64,000 nucleotides of DNA from positions 1,798,001-1,862,000 of the forward strand of contig NC_089426.1 of NCBI RefSeq assembly GCF_013426205.1, in the 5' to 3' direction. This document shows, one piece after another, positions 19,160 to 29,566 of the stretch (position 1 is its first letter; each line of letters begins with the position of its first letter). Made by a program: the position numbers and the translations under genes. The notes under the pieces were generated by a model. That model searched no databases, was not told the origin of the DNA, and saw nothing but the letters and a program-made list of their open reading frames with translations. The DNA comes from Metarhizium brunneum. Taxonomy: Eukaryota; Ascomycota; Sordariomycetes; Hypocreales; Clavicipitaceae.

Positions 19160-20402
19160 TCCGGGTCAGGCCACGCTCCTGGGTGAACGAAACAGAGGGG
19201 CTCGTCAGGCAATTGCCAATCGGTGGAAGAATTATCAAGATGAGGGTGCCATGGGGAGCCGCCGACCTGAGGCGGATATCCAGGCACTTTGGACGCGAAC
19301 AATTGGGCCCTGTGGGCGTAATCGAAATAGAGAGCTACCCGATATCGAAATTTCGACCCTGTCTGCTGGCTCGTGAGGCGCAACGGCTACGTCGTCAGTC
19401 GTGGTTGTCGTCGAGATAACGGTGGTGTTTTGTTGTTGTGAACAAGATGCACAACCGCTCCACCAAAATAAACGCCGGCAGCGAAAGGTCGTCGTACTTC
19501 GCACCCTCAGGAACGGGCAGTGAGAAGCCAAAATTGGTTCAGAGATATCGACAGAGGCACGCTGGATCGTCAAAGCCTGGAAATAAAGAGTCGGCAGGCA
19601 AGGCGAGAAAATTCCGATGGCCTTGGGTCGAGTATTGATGAGCTCAAAACGGTGGGTCCCCGGCCAACGCCTTCTAGGTTCAGGACTTTTAGGCGTGCGG
19701 TGCGTGCGAGGGACGATTCCGGCGACAATACATGACAGCGCAAGGGAGAGAGGGCTTCGTAATACGAGACGAAAAAAAAATTGAAGGAGCGTGAGTCGCA
19801 GCAGGCCCTCAAGCTTGATCAAAGCTATTCCCGCTCTCGCCGAGCCGGGTGCGCAGGTCTGTTAGTAAAATAGCCACGGCGCTGATGAGCGACGGAACGC
19901 AGGAGGCAAAGTCCAGTGGTGGGAGCAACAGATGACATCTGGATGAGGTGAGCAGCCGGCCAAGCAACCAGCCTCGCCTCCAGGTTGCCCAAAAGGCGCG
20001 CAGTTGCTGTGGTGGCAGCCGCTTGATTGGATGAGAGGCGCTGCAGCGTTGCTTGCCCGGCAACAGAGGCAAGCTGTGGATCCCTCCTTCCTTGCCTCAA
20101 GGTCTTGCCGCCCGCAGTGAGGCTGTTGGGGGCCGCCACAGCCTGGCGCCTAGGCAGGTACGATGCCCCATCACCCATCACGCCAGGTGGTTTCTGGCTG
20201 GTATGCAAAATTGCAGAATCGACATCATCAACCTCTCCAAAATTCCTCGGCCCACAAACCCGACGACATCTCTTATCTATCGCCACCTATATTTCTCACG
20301 CTCACTCCCAATCGCCTTCATTACAGCTTTTCCGCAGCCCCTCCTCTAAGGATAGTACCCGTCTATCTCACTCTCTCGCGCGCACACTCGTGGACCGGCA
20401 TA
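19160..20402. other. Intergenic region between divergent CDC27 and SND2
   Basis: 1.2 kb containing both promoters. Frames in it (for example 19235-19822 on - and 20027-20560 on +) overlap one another and show no family motif. The 150 bases before the SND2 start are rich in CTC/TCT runs, as in fungal 5' leaders. Confidence 0.45.
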
Positions 20403-20888
20403 ATGGCGCAAAAGGCAAAAAAAGACCGAGCCAAATCCAACTCATCAGCCCTCAACACCCTTCACATCGGCTCTCTGACCGTCAACGTGCTCTTTTTACT
20501 GTCGCATTTTCTCTTCCGTTCTCGCTCCCTCGTGGCCTACGGGCTATTCATCACACCTAGCATCATATGCGAGTACGTTCTGGAGATATCAGGCCGCCCC
20601 AAGTATGACGCCGCCACGGGAGCTCTCAAGACTGCTGGGGAGGACCTCTCTAACCCTGGCTTGACCGAGTACATGTTTGACGTTGTTTGGGTGACATGGG
20701 CATCTGCCATTGTCGTCATGTTGTTCGGCAATTGGGGATGGCTGTTGTGGACAGTAGTCCCGGCCTATGGTGTATATCTGGGCTCGGGGCTGTTGGGCAT
20801 GGGCAAGCAGAAGATGGCGGAGATGCAGGGCGGAAATGGTAGTACGGCTGCTCCTCAGGGCAACCGGAGAGCACGGAGGGCTGCTTAA
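20403..20888 (+). CDS. SND2: SRP-independent targeting protein Snd2 (TMEM208 family)
   Basis: ER membrane protein of 161 residues in a single exon. It belongs to the TMEM208/DUF788 family, whose yeast member Snd2 acts in the SND route that delivers proteins with internal TM segments to the ER. The basic N-terminus (AQKAKKDRAKSNSSALNTLH) is followed by two hydrophobic segments (TVNVLFLLSHFLF and LVAYGLFITPSIICEYVLE), a polar loop, and two more (VWVTWASAIVVMLFGNWGW, LLWTVVPAYGVYLGSGLLGM). The C-terminus is polar and basic (NRRARRAA). It converges on the DUF3605 gene, with 187 bases between stop codons. Confidence 0.85.
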   Translation: MAQKAKKDRAKSNSSALNTLHIGSLTVNVLFLLSHFLFRSRSLVAYGLFITPSIICEYVLEISGRPKYDAATGALKTAGEDLSNPGLTEYMFDVVWVTWASAIVVMLFGNWGWLLWTVVPAYGVYLGSGLLGMGKQKMAEMQGGNGSTAAPQGNRRARRAA

Positions 20889-21075
20889 GGGAAAGGAAAT
20901 ATGTAAATGTAAATGTGACAAAAGACGACTTGAAAGGCTGTCCTCTCAAAATGCCATCCGCGGCTTGTCAATGACTCTAGCGCCCTCACGCGGCCAGACT
21001 CTATCGCCAGCTCTATTCTTCGACTCAAGTAGACAGGCGTCATACTCAAGAGTGCAAGTATATACAACAGGCCCG

Positions 21076-21788
21076 TCAGAAATTTCGCCTCGGTCTCTCC
21101 CCCGACCACCGCTCCAACATATCATCGTCCACATCCCTCACCAAGACGTGAATGTGCTCTAGCGCCCTTACACTCTGCAAGGCAACCCAATTTTTAAACC
21201 AAAGAACCTTGTCCTCGCCCCCCTCACCCAACGAGTCAATAAAATATCTCTTCACAAACGCCTTCACCAAAGCTCTACTCTCGGGCGTCATATCCCCCTT
21301 ATCGTCATCCGTCGCAATAAACGTACGCGTCCACACCACTATGTGTGTAATGTTGGACTCCAGCCCATATGGCCAGTCATTCAAGAGGACCTTGTAGTCC
21401 GACTCCTTGTCGAACGGGACATCAGACTCTGGCGAGAAGGGAGGCTGCCCCCACGACTTGGGTAGTCGGTTGGCGAGGAGGTACTGCGTCATGCTGCCGT
21501 ACTGGGCCTTGGTCTCAGTTGTCCATTTTATGTAGCGCTTCAGATCTGAGGGGACGCGTTTAAGCACGGAGAGATTGTTGGTCTCTATGGCCGAATCAGC
21601 AAAGCCCTGGAATAGTTCTTGTTCGCCTGGTGAAGAGGGACGTGGTTCGCCATACCGATCACTTGCTTCAAGTCTTCCCAGTCGTGCTTTTGAAACTCGT
21701 CATCCGTCTGCGAAAGCACCCACTTGTCAACGTCTGTGAGAGGAAACGACGCTTCCTCCCTCTGGCTGTTGGCTACATTGTCGCCCAT
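21076..21788 (-). CDS. DUF3605 protein (N-acetylglucosamine-induced protein 1-like)
   Basis: Predicted 213-residue soluble protein of the DUF3605 family, commonly annotated in fungi as N-acetylglucosamine-induced protein 1; the biochemical role is unknown. Exons 21656-21788 (start MGDNVANSQREEASFPLTD) and 21076-21584. The 71-base intron (donor GTATGG, acceptor CATAG) joins DLKQVI-ETNNLSVLKRVPSDL. Family motifs seen are WVLSQTDDEFQKHDWEDLK, PSDLKRYIKWTTETKAQYGS, and a late WFKNWVALQSVRALEHIHVL that forms the conserved C-terminal helix. An in-frame ATG 40 codons upstream would add a stretch unlike the family, so I prefer 21788. The promoter region is shared with the divergent esterase gene. Confidence 0.8.
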
Positions 21789-22507
21789 TTTTCTCCGTTC
21801 AGCGCTGTCTGGGTTCTGAAGACGCTGTGGGCGGAATAGTACAGTGGCCGCCCACCCAGCCGAAAAAAGCCGGAGTGTGTGTACGCGAAGGGTAGATGAC
21901 CGTGTCAATGCTCACACATGTCCGTGAATTGAAACGATGCCCTTGTACGGAGTATTCACGGCCGCCCACGCATGCCAGCCTTGCTGAAGTCAGCGGTGAA
22001 AGTGCGCGGCGTCGTGCCCCAGGCCGTATTACCTAATGTCAACGGCATTAATGCGTCTTGATCCAAACATTGAAGAAACCACGACTAGTGCTGTTTCATC
22101 GGCATTCAACGCCCAAAGGCTTGACACTAAGTCGAGGCGAAATTACTCCCAAAACTTGGAAGCTAGTAGGAACTTATTCACTCGGGCACGTTATTTCCAG
22201 GGTGGTCTGGATCGGGGAGCTATAGTCGGCACCAACAAAAGTACAGCTGGTGTCCCGCTACGGCGTCACTAATCGACCTCGTTGCGCCGACGGTCCAATG
22301 TCCTCAAGCTCTCCTCCGACAAACATGTGACTGACTGTTGGTCTCAATGCTCTTTTTGCCAGCCTAGGGCTTTGAATAAACATCAAACAGCCATGGTCCC
22401 TTGGTGTTCCCTCATTGTTTTGATAAATTGACAATTCTTCACGTCTCGAATAAACACCCAGCACAGCAGGCCAGGGCCCTGAATTACGGCCGCCGTTACA
22501 AATTACA
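21789..22507. other. Upstream region shared by DUF3605 and esterase genes
   Basis: 719 bases between divergent start codons. One exact copy of the dispersed motif (TACGGAGTA) lies at 21946-21954, about 160 bases upstream of the DUF3605 start. No gene is supported. Confidence 0.5.
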
Positions 22508-23977
22508 ATGATCCTCGGCCCCGTTTCCCTCCTAGACTGCGTGGTCGCCGGAATCATAATCGCGCCCCAAATGCTCTTCACGGTCGGTCCTTTGGTTACT
22601 TTGACGGTTGTCATCAGAATTCTGCCGTTTCTTTGTGAGTTCCGTCACAGATCCTCCCAACTGTGTGTTTCTCTGGTGTGCCTCCGATCTGACCACGTCC
22701 AACAAAAAGTATTCAAACTCCCCTTTCATTTTCTCGCTCGATACGTCAAGCCTCGCTATGCACAGCCGTGGTTTATTGCCGAGTCCACTGTTTTTGAGGA
22801 CATGGTGATTCGAATCGTCAGATTTGGATTCATGAATCTTCCCGTCAGGGCGGCCAGGGTCCTCTTTTCGAAACAGTTTGCATATCCGTTCTTGAAATGG
22901 AGGATGTTCAGGAGCGGTCATTTTAGCTTTCCTGCCCACTTGCAGGAGACGGTCATTGAGCAGGTAAACTTTCCGAGGCTTGATGTACACTGATTGTTTA
23001 AAAAAAATGTTGATTGATAGACAGGGCAATACATCTGCCGCGGGTCTTTGGATAAAGCATGATCCGGAGCAGGAACCCGATGTGGTGGTCTACTACATTC
23101 ATGGTATGTAGAACTCACAACATCCAGGATACTAAATCCATTGCCGGAATATGTATGCTAAATTGCCTCTATGCTGACCAAGCACCTAGGTGGCGGTTTT
23201 GCGCTGGGCTCATGTTACTTTTACTTGGAGTTTTTACTATCGATGCATCACTTGCTCCTAAAATCTGGTTTTGAGAGTCCAGCTATTTTTGCCTTAGAAT
23301 ACTCACTCGCACCCGAGGAAACGCACCCGACTCAGGTCAACCAGGCCGTCCTTGGATACAGGCACGTTTTGGAAGACGTCAAAGACGCATCCAAGGTGTG
23401 CATCGCTGGAGACTCAGCCGGCGGGACTTTGACACTCAGTCTTCTTTTAGAGCTAGGGAAGAAAACGAATGAATTTCAACTGAACGGCGCGACGACACTC
23501 GCTGTCCCCAAATTGGCCGTCCTGATCTCACCCTGGATTACGCTCGTTTCAAACATTCACTACCCATCAGAGGTCGACTACCTAGAACGAGACACGTTGT
23601 GGAAGTATGGGAAGGCGTATAGAGGATCAGCGGTACATGACCCTATAGCATCACCCGGACTGTGTGAAGACGGAGACCTCTGGACAGCAGTTAGTCCACA
23701 GCGAGGATACTTCATCGTCTACGGGGAGGAAGAGACGCTTGCACCCGACGCAGAGGCATTCGTTCGTCATCAACGAAAAAACAAAATCGAAGTAGACGCC
23801 ATGGAGTTCAAAGGCGGTATTCACGCATGGCCGGTGGCATCACTAATGCTGTCTGGAACATGGGATCGGCGGTTACAGGGACTCGAATCTATCGTCGGGC
23901 ACGTTAGACAGAAGTTCATGAATGACATTGTCACAAGAAAGAAAAATACTATCTCTGACATAGAAGCATCAGATTAG
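22508..23977 (+). CDS. Membrane-anchored alpha/beta-hydrolase (HSL-type esterase, Say1-like)
   Basis: Predicted 415-residue serine esterase. Exons 22508-22634, 22710-22963, 23025-23103, 23190-23977. The first 45 residues are strongly hydrophobic (LLDCVVAGIIIAPQMLF, LVTLTVVIRILPFLLF), giving an N-terminal membrane anchor like that of the yeast ER steryl deacetylase Say1. The oxyanion motif is HGGGFALGS (residues 153-161). The nucleophile lies in GDSAGG at Ser229, the likely acid is Asp340 in EEETLAPDAEAF, and the base is His365 in GGIHAWP. All triad residues are present, so it should be active. The first intron (75 bases) is in frame and stop-free. Substrate is unknown; acetylated sterols, lipids or small esters are possible by family analogy only. 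Confidence 0.88.
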
Positions 23978-26913
23978 ATCAAGTTTAAAAAAAAGAGTAC
24001 AATCATAGACAGAACATGATATTTGCAGCTCAGGAACCAGAGCGGCCATCCAAGATGTGCTCGGCTTCGTCACCGCCACGTCGTCTCTGGGATTTATAAA
24101 GCTCATGATTTGCATCATCATAAATTCAACGCCGGCAGTGATAGATTACTTATGCACTGCCATCTTGGAAGAGAAGCAGTGGGGGACAATTCTTACCTCA
24201 CGGAACTGATCTACCACTAAGCTATGTCGAGCCAGCTGTCTCGCAGTGGTATCGCAGTGGTGCATGACTATTAGACCATAGGCTCTGCTGGGATGGCATC
24301 CGTTATGGTTATCTAACTTCATCAGTGGGAAGGAAACAGAATGCGGAGAAGCAGGCTTCAATCCAACTATGAATGGTGGGCAGTCCACGACAGGAGCCAT
24401 ATTGCCTCAGGCAATAGCCAGGATGGGAGGCTGCAGTGGTGGCATGCAGGTTTCGCAGGTCGCAAGAGTTGTTAACCGCTTGGAGGACGTTCCGTTGCGT
24501 GTGCCTGATTTACGGCCGAAGAGAATAACGGCACCCAACGAGGCGGGATCCTGGAGCTCAAAGGAAGAGGAGCAAAAGACGTTGCGCAAGTGAAGATCAA
24601 AGCTCGTCAAAAAGCTTTCCAGCTCTACGGAGTACGCTAGTACTCTAGCAGTGGGGCGGATCTGGCTCCGGTGGCACCTGAACATGTCGCTTGGGTTTCG
24701 GATGGAGTAAAAGCTGCCCAGGTTGACGCGCTGTTCGATTGACTTGGCTGATGGCCCTGTTGTTTAGCGTCAGCCGTTTAGGCTTTCCGTCTAAGCTGCT
24801 GGAAGAAAATGTGCAAGGGCAGAGTGTGAAAATCTGGTGACTGAACTCAGACTACTCCGTAAGACGACAAATGGCGCCAAATGTGCGACATCCGTCCATG
24901 TTCAGATGTCAGCCATGGCGCTGTCGTCGCACCTGCTTGGAATCAGCAAGCGCCGGGTCGACATGGGAAAGCGCAAGTGAGGATACACGAAGGCCTTACC
25001 GCTTTCGGCAGCAAGCACCCACCTGCACTGTTGACCCCTCTGCTAAATCCACCCCCAGTCTTGTGAACAGAGATGGAACAGTCCAGGCAGACATCGACGG
25101 GTCCTCCACGGTCCTCCTCGGCCCTCCACGCCGTCCACGGTCATCCCATGGTCATCTGGCGCACGAATGACGGCAGTGTCGCAAAGTCTCACAGTCGCAC
25201 AGATCCTCAAGGCTGTGAAGCTCACAGGTCCCAACTCCCAACTCCCCAGACGTCCGCCACACACACACCCCTCGCGATGCGCATATAAACGGTCAGCATT
25301 CCCTCAGCAATGCCGGGCCCGATCTGTGCTATAAGGATCCAGCCATGGCCCGCAAGCAAGCCGTTCGCATGTGCACCCAACTCATCAAGACACGCCCTCC
25401 TCATCTGTGTCGGCCATACAATACCAATACCGGTCGCTGCCTTCAGTAGCCTTCCGTCACTTCTGCTTCTTGGTCCAGGCATCGCAAGACAAACAGGCAG
25501 ACGAGCCGCAGCCGCAGCCGCACACAGATCTGGCACAAGGTGAAGGCATCATCGTGCATTTCATCTGGACCACGGACCGCGCACAGAGGACGGAGTAATA
25601 CCACACGCCCCTCGCTGTTCCCAGCTCGCAGCTCCTAGCTCTGGCTTCGAGGCTGGGTACTACTTCAGTACAATACGTTGGATGGGGCGAGCCTTGTCTA
25701 CAGACAAGACACACAAACCACGCACCTCCTTGTTCTCTCCTGGGCCATACGCAATTTCAATTATAATTAACCTCCTGGCCAAGAGTTGCAACACGCCGCT
25801 GCATCGCGATTGCTCCCGTCGGCCCGCCTTACTTCCCACTTCGGAAGTCGCTAAGTGCGTCATTGTTGAGCCGTGAGAGGATCGACAGTAGCAACCAACA
25901 TTAAACCATCTGCAGGGAAGGAGTCGCCTGGATCTCGTGTTCTGTTTAATCAGCGACTTTATAAGTCTCAGTCCAGCATCCAACATCCGGATCTTCTCGG
26001 GTCGACGCCTGCTCTTTGGCTTTTGGCAGAAACATCTTCTACCGTAGCCGCGTATTATACCTTTGGCAAGAAATATTTGTCCGTTTCTGGGAATCCGCTA
26101 ACATTTGGCGGAGTACAACTGTACTTTATCCAAGGACATATCTTCGCCACAGGTACTGTACACCTTGGCATGGTCTAGTATTTTCTGTCATCTACTGCAT
26201 TTTCCGCCAGCCTCACTGTACACACAAGTTCCATCGTCTGGGCCCTATTCGGGGTGGCCCTTATTGGGCGCCTGACATTCACGCATCCTGCCATAGTACA
26301 GCATACCTGTACTTACACATCAGAACACCAGACCTTTATTGCGGATTACGGTGACATTGCGGAGCATATAGCCTGTACGCCATCGCTAGATCACTGGATA
26401 ATTCGACACAGCAAAACATACATTCTCCGAGCTCGCTATTGGTTGACACGCGCAGTCCCCAGTGTCAAGGCCAAGCCGTCATAGATCAGTCAACCCCTAG
26501 GCCAGCCCTATCCCTATCGGCTGCTATAGAGGAGACGTCGCGATCATCGCTGCTGAGTACTGGTGCATTGGCGGTCATTTATATGAGGTGTGTATGTAAA
26601 TGCACGCGTACAAGGCAGTTGAATTGGCATTATACAGCACTCCGCACACGTCATCAGGAGTGTCGACGTAAGGGATTGCTTCTTTCGACATCTACAGTCG
26701 TCGAGCCCAATCACATCTATTACGCCATTCACTCCATTGCCGAAAATTCGACTAATTTCCCAGCTAAATTTATCGCTTGCCGTTATAAGATCAAGCTTGC
26801 CGGTGTTCATAGGTCGGGGCGTAACCGTACCAGATAGCGCGCATTTAAAAGCTTCCAAGTTGTAAGGGAAGGGAAAGGGTCTGGTGGGCCCCCGCCAATA
26901 CAAATAGCCGGCC
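23978..26913. other. Gene-poor region, 2.9 kb
   Basis: No supported gene. Two exact copies of the dispersed motif lie 230 bases apart (24626 and 24853), in opposite orientation. Short frames at 25222-25536 (-), 25660-25986 (-) and 26016-26354 (+) show no domain. Near 26000-26500 many short frames overlap without a preferred one. Confidence 0.45.
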
Positions 26914-27813
26914 ATGTCGGGAGACGATTCCACCTCAAACTACGCGCCAAAGTCGCCCGACCTTTCTTCTTTTTATTCAAGCGGCTCCGGCCCCACCCAG
27001 CCTGCCTCACAACATCTTCTCGGCCACGGCCAAGGGCCAGGTCAATATAAAGTGCAGCCTCCCGCCTACACCTATGGCTCTGCCTACACTCCACCCGTGC
27101 CGCAAACCTCGACTTCTCTTCAGCAACAGCGCATCAAGTCCAAGTTCCCAGCCTACTTTCCGCCCGTGCAGCAGCAATACTCACCACCGGGCCAGACCTC
27201 AAACCACTTAGCACCGCAGCCTCTGCAACAGGACCCTTACCGTCTACAACAGCCATACCTCGGCCAGGTGCATTCCGGACAAATCCAGCAGCAGCAGCGC
27301 CAGCACGAGCAGCCGCAGCTGCTGCAGTTTCAGCAAGAATACTCCCAAAAGTCGTCGCCGGAGTCACCAGGCTCAACCCGGCAGGCTGACTCAGAAATGC
27401 CTCCGCGAAGAGCTGCGGCACAGCCGGCAGCCCCTGCCATTGAGCCATCACCGGTCAGGACCAAGTTCCCCACAGCAAGAATTAAACGCATCATGCAGGC
27501 CGATGAGGAAGTTGGCAAGGTTGCACAGCAGACTCCTATTGCTGTGGGCAAGGCCTTGGAACTGTTCATGATTCAACTGGTCACCAAAGGCGCCGAGGTT
27601 GCCAAGGACAAGGGATCAAAAAGAGTTACAGCACCCATGCTGAAGCAGGTTGTCGAAACTGACGACCAATGGGATTTCCTGCGGGAAATTGTTGGCCGTG
27701 TCGAAAATGAGAAGGAGGGGAGCAAATCCAAGGCTAAGGCTGAAAGTGACAGCGACGAGGACTCTGAGCCAAAGAAAAAGGGTCGAGGGGGCGGCCGTAG
27801 GAGGAAGGTATAG
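26914..27813 (+). CDS. BUR6: Negative cofactor 2 alpha (Bur6/DRAP1) histone-fold protein
   Basis: TBP-binding general repressor that pairs with NC2-beta through an H2A-like histone fold. Single exon, 299 residues. The histone fold spans about 184-262 ([20 protein letters not shown], then [20 protein letters not shown], then [20 protein letters not shown]). It is followed by an acidic stretch ([15 protein letters not shown]) and a basic end ([10 protein letters not shown]). The first 160 residues are unusual: a low-complexity Gln/Pro/Ser/Tyr-rich extension (for example [20 protein letters not shown]). Yeast Bur6 is about 142 residues. An internal ATG at 27397 (MPPRRAAAQ) would give a 138-residue protein of classical size, so either start may be used. 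The family call is strong and separates it from NF-YC by the [17 protein letters not shown] pattern. Confidence 0.88.
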   Translation: MSGDDSTSNYAPKSPDLSSFYSSGSGPTQPASQHLLGHGQGPGQYKVQPPAYTYGSAYTPPVPQTSTSLQQQRIKSKFPAYFPPVQQQYSPPGQTSNHLAPQPLQQDPYRLQQPYLGQVHSGQIQQQQRQHEQPQLLQFQQEYSQKSSPESPGSTRQADSEMPPRRAAAQPAAPAIEPSPVRTKFPTARIKRIMQADEEVGKVAQQTPIAVGKALELFMIQLVTKGAEVAKDKGSKRVTAPMLKQVVETDDQWDFLREIVGRVENEKEGSKSKAKAESDSDEDSEPKKKGRGGGRRRKV

Positions 27814-29566
27814 ACGCGATAGGGTGCATTCCGTATTCGGTGTTGGATCATGGGCACGCATAATGACTGGAAATGGAAATATTGAAGCTTTGTATTTTGT
27901 TTTATTTTTCTCGGGGGAGAGTGAATTGGCGTTCGGGTAGGTTAGCATAAAACTTCTCGGGCGTTCGGGGCAGCTGTTGTTTCTTGGACGCGACACGGCG
28001 CGAACAGCACCACGCAATGAGGCATATTTGAAGAGTCGATAGTGTTGTGTAAGTTTGCCCTATCACGGCGTCAACGCTAGAATTTGACATGAGCCAAATT
28101 TGGCTATTTTGGCTCATTCCTGTGACACCGTATGTTTTTTTTTTTGTGTGTGTATTTTTTTGGTCTCCAGATTGCAGAGCTACCCTAGGCCCAGCCCGAA
28201 CAAAAACAAGTCGATTTACGCGTGCCGCCGGCCACTAATGTTCGCAGTGGCGATGGTCAAATTTCCAATAACTCCCCGGAGTCCTCGCGTGCAAATTTCT
28301 TGTGTATTTCCATGCTTGGGCCGCGTGTTATGCTATGTCCAGTGTTTCCACGGAGAGACCGCCTCTACGTAGTACTACTTCGTTGAGACAGCTGGTCAGT
28401 CTGGAGCTAGTGACCTCTTGACCACCCAACGACAAGGCGCATCAAGGACGGTATGTAAGTATGTACTTAAGTACGAAGAATATGTCATCTATACTTCCTG
28501 CATGCATTTATTACTTTAAGGCCTATAAAAAACGACTTGGTGCGAGTTGAGCGTGCCACAGAAAATGATGCTGTCTCAAAAAAAAAAAAAAAAAGGCTCG
28601 CGGTGAAATACTCCGTTTTGCATAGCATCTTGTATGTCTGGTATTCCCCCTCCCCCCACCTCTTTGCCGATCTTGTCGCGAGTCCCTCGTAAATTGTGGT
28701 GGAGCAGTGATCTCTTGAACTGGGGAGACTCGAGCAGGCCAACCCCAAGTTAGCAGGCGGGCCGTCTTGTCTCAGCAGTACCACGGGCGGTGAACCAGTC
28801 AACGTGCCTGGCTGTTTGGTGCGAAGTCTCCTTTTATTAACCTGTCAACTGTGGACGATTCATGAGCCCGAGACGCCACGGACCAGGGACTGGAGGCAAT
28901 ATTCATGCGCGTCAGGGAAGCATAGCATGAACATAAACAGTCCAAACTGCTGTCGGGAAAGCTCTGGAAACAATCAAGGCAATGTTCCCTGCCAAATGCC
29001 AGGCTGTTCCAGCATAAAGTATTGACTGAAGTACTGCCGGGCATTACTTGTCAATCACTAAGTAATTCTAAGTGGTAGTAATCAGCAAACTGTGCCGCTG
29101 AACGACGTCAAATATTCCACAACCCACACATCCAACAGCCATAAACACAATCCACCACCCTCTCACACCCCATGCAAGATCCCCATCTCATCCATCCCTC
29201 CAATCCGCGACCCCGTTGCATCAACGCTATCCGTCTTCGCACTGATCTGCTTCCTCTAGTCCCGTCCCCCCTAACTGTACATACCACAGACACAGACAGA
29301 GTCACAATCGCAATTGCTAGATGTTCTTGTTAGATTATTGCAACCAGAGCACCTCAAACACCGACCGGGCCGAGTCATCGAGCTTCAATCTCAACCCGTG
29401 ACGTCGCCTTTGCCCCCTAGCCATGCGAACGCGCCACCTGTCTGTTGCAACCCTCTCCAGTTCAAGCTAGATGAGGCACCTCAGCCAACTTGCCTACTGC
29501 CGCTAGCTTGTCGCCTTGTCACCCTGACTCCTGTCCGCTCATCTGCCCTGTCGAGACGAATCCCAA
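27814..29566. other. Intergenic region between BUR6 and PIK1
   Basis: 1.75 kb with no supported gene. It has T- and A-rich runs near 28135-28165, an A17 run at 28578-28594, and mixed-composition DNA up to the PIK1 start. Frames at 28485-28802 (-) and 29314-29727 (+) are of chance length; the latter overlaps PIK1 exon 1 in another frame. Confidence 0.45.
28578..28594. repeat. Homopolymer A17
   Basis: Seventeen consecutive A on the + strand. No TSD or element body is recognised beside it, so it is treated as a simple repeat. Confidence 0.9.

Noticed and set aside
21585..21655. A 29-base intron alternative in the DUF3605 gene using the acceptor CACCAG
   Set aside because: Too short for a spliceosomal intron; the 71-base option restores QVI-ETNNLSVLKR.
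28561..28600. A17 run as a retrotransposon (LINE/SINE) tail
   Set aside because: No element body, Pol III boxes or target-site duplication seen next to it.
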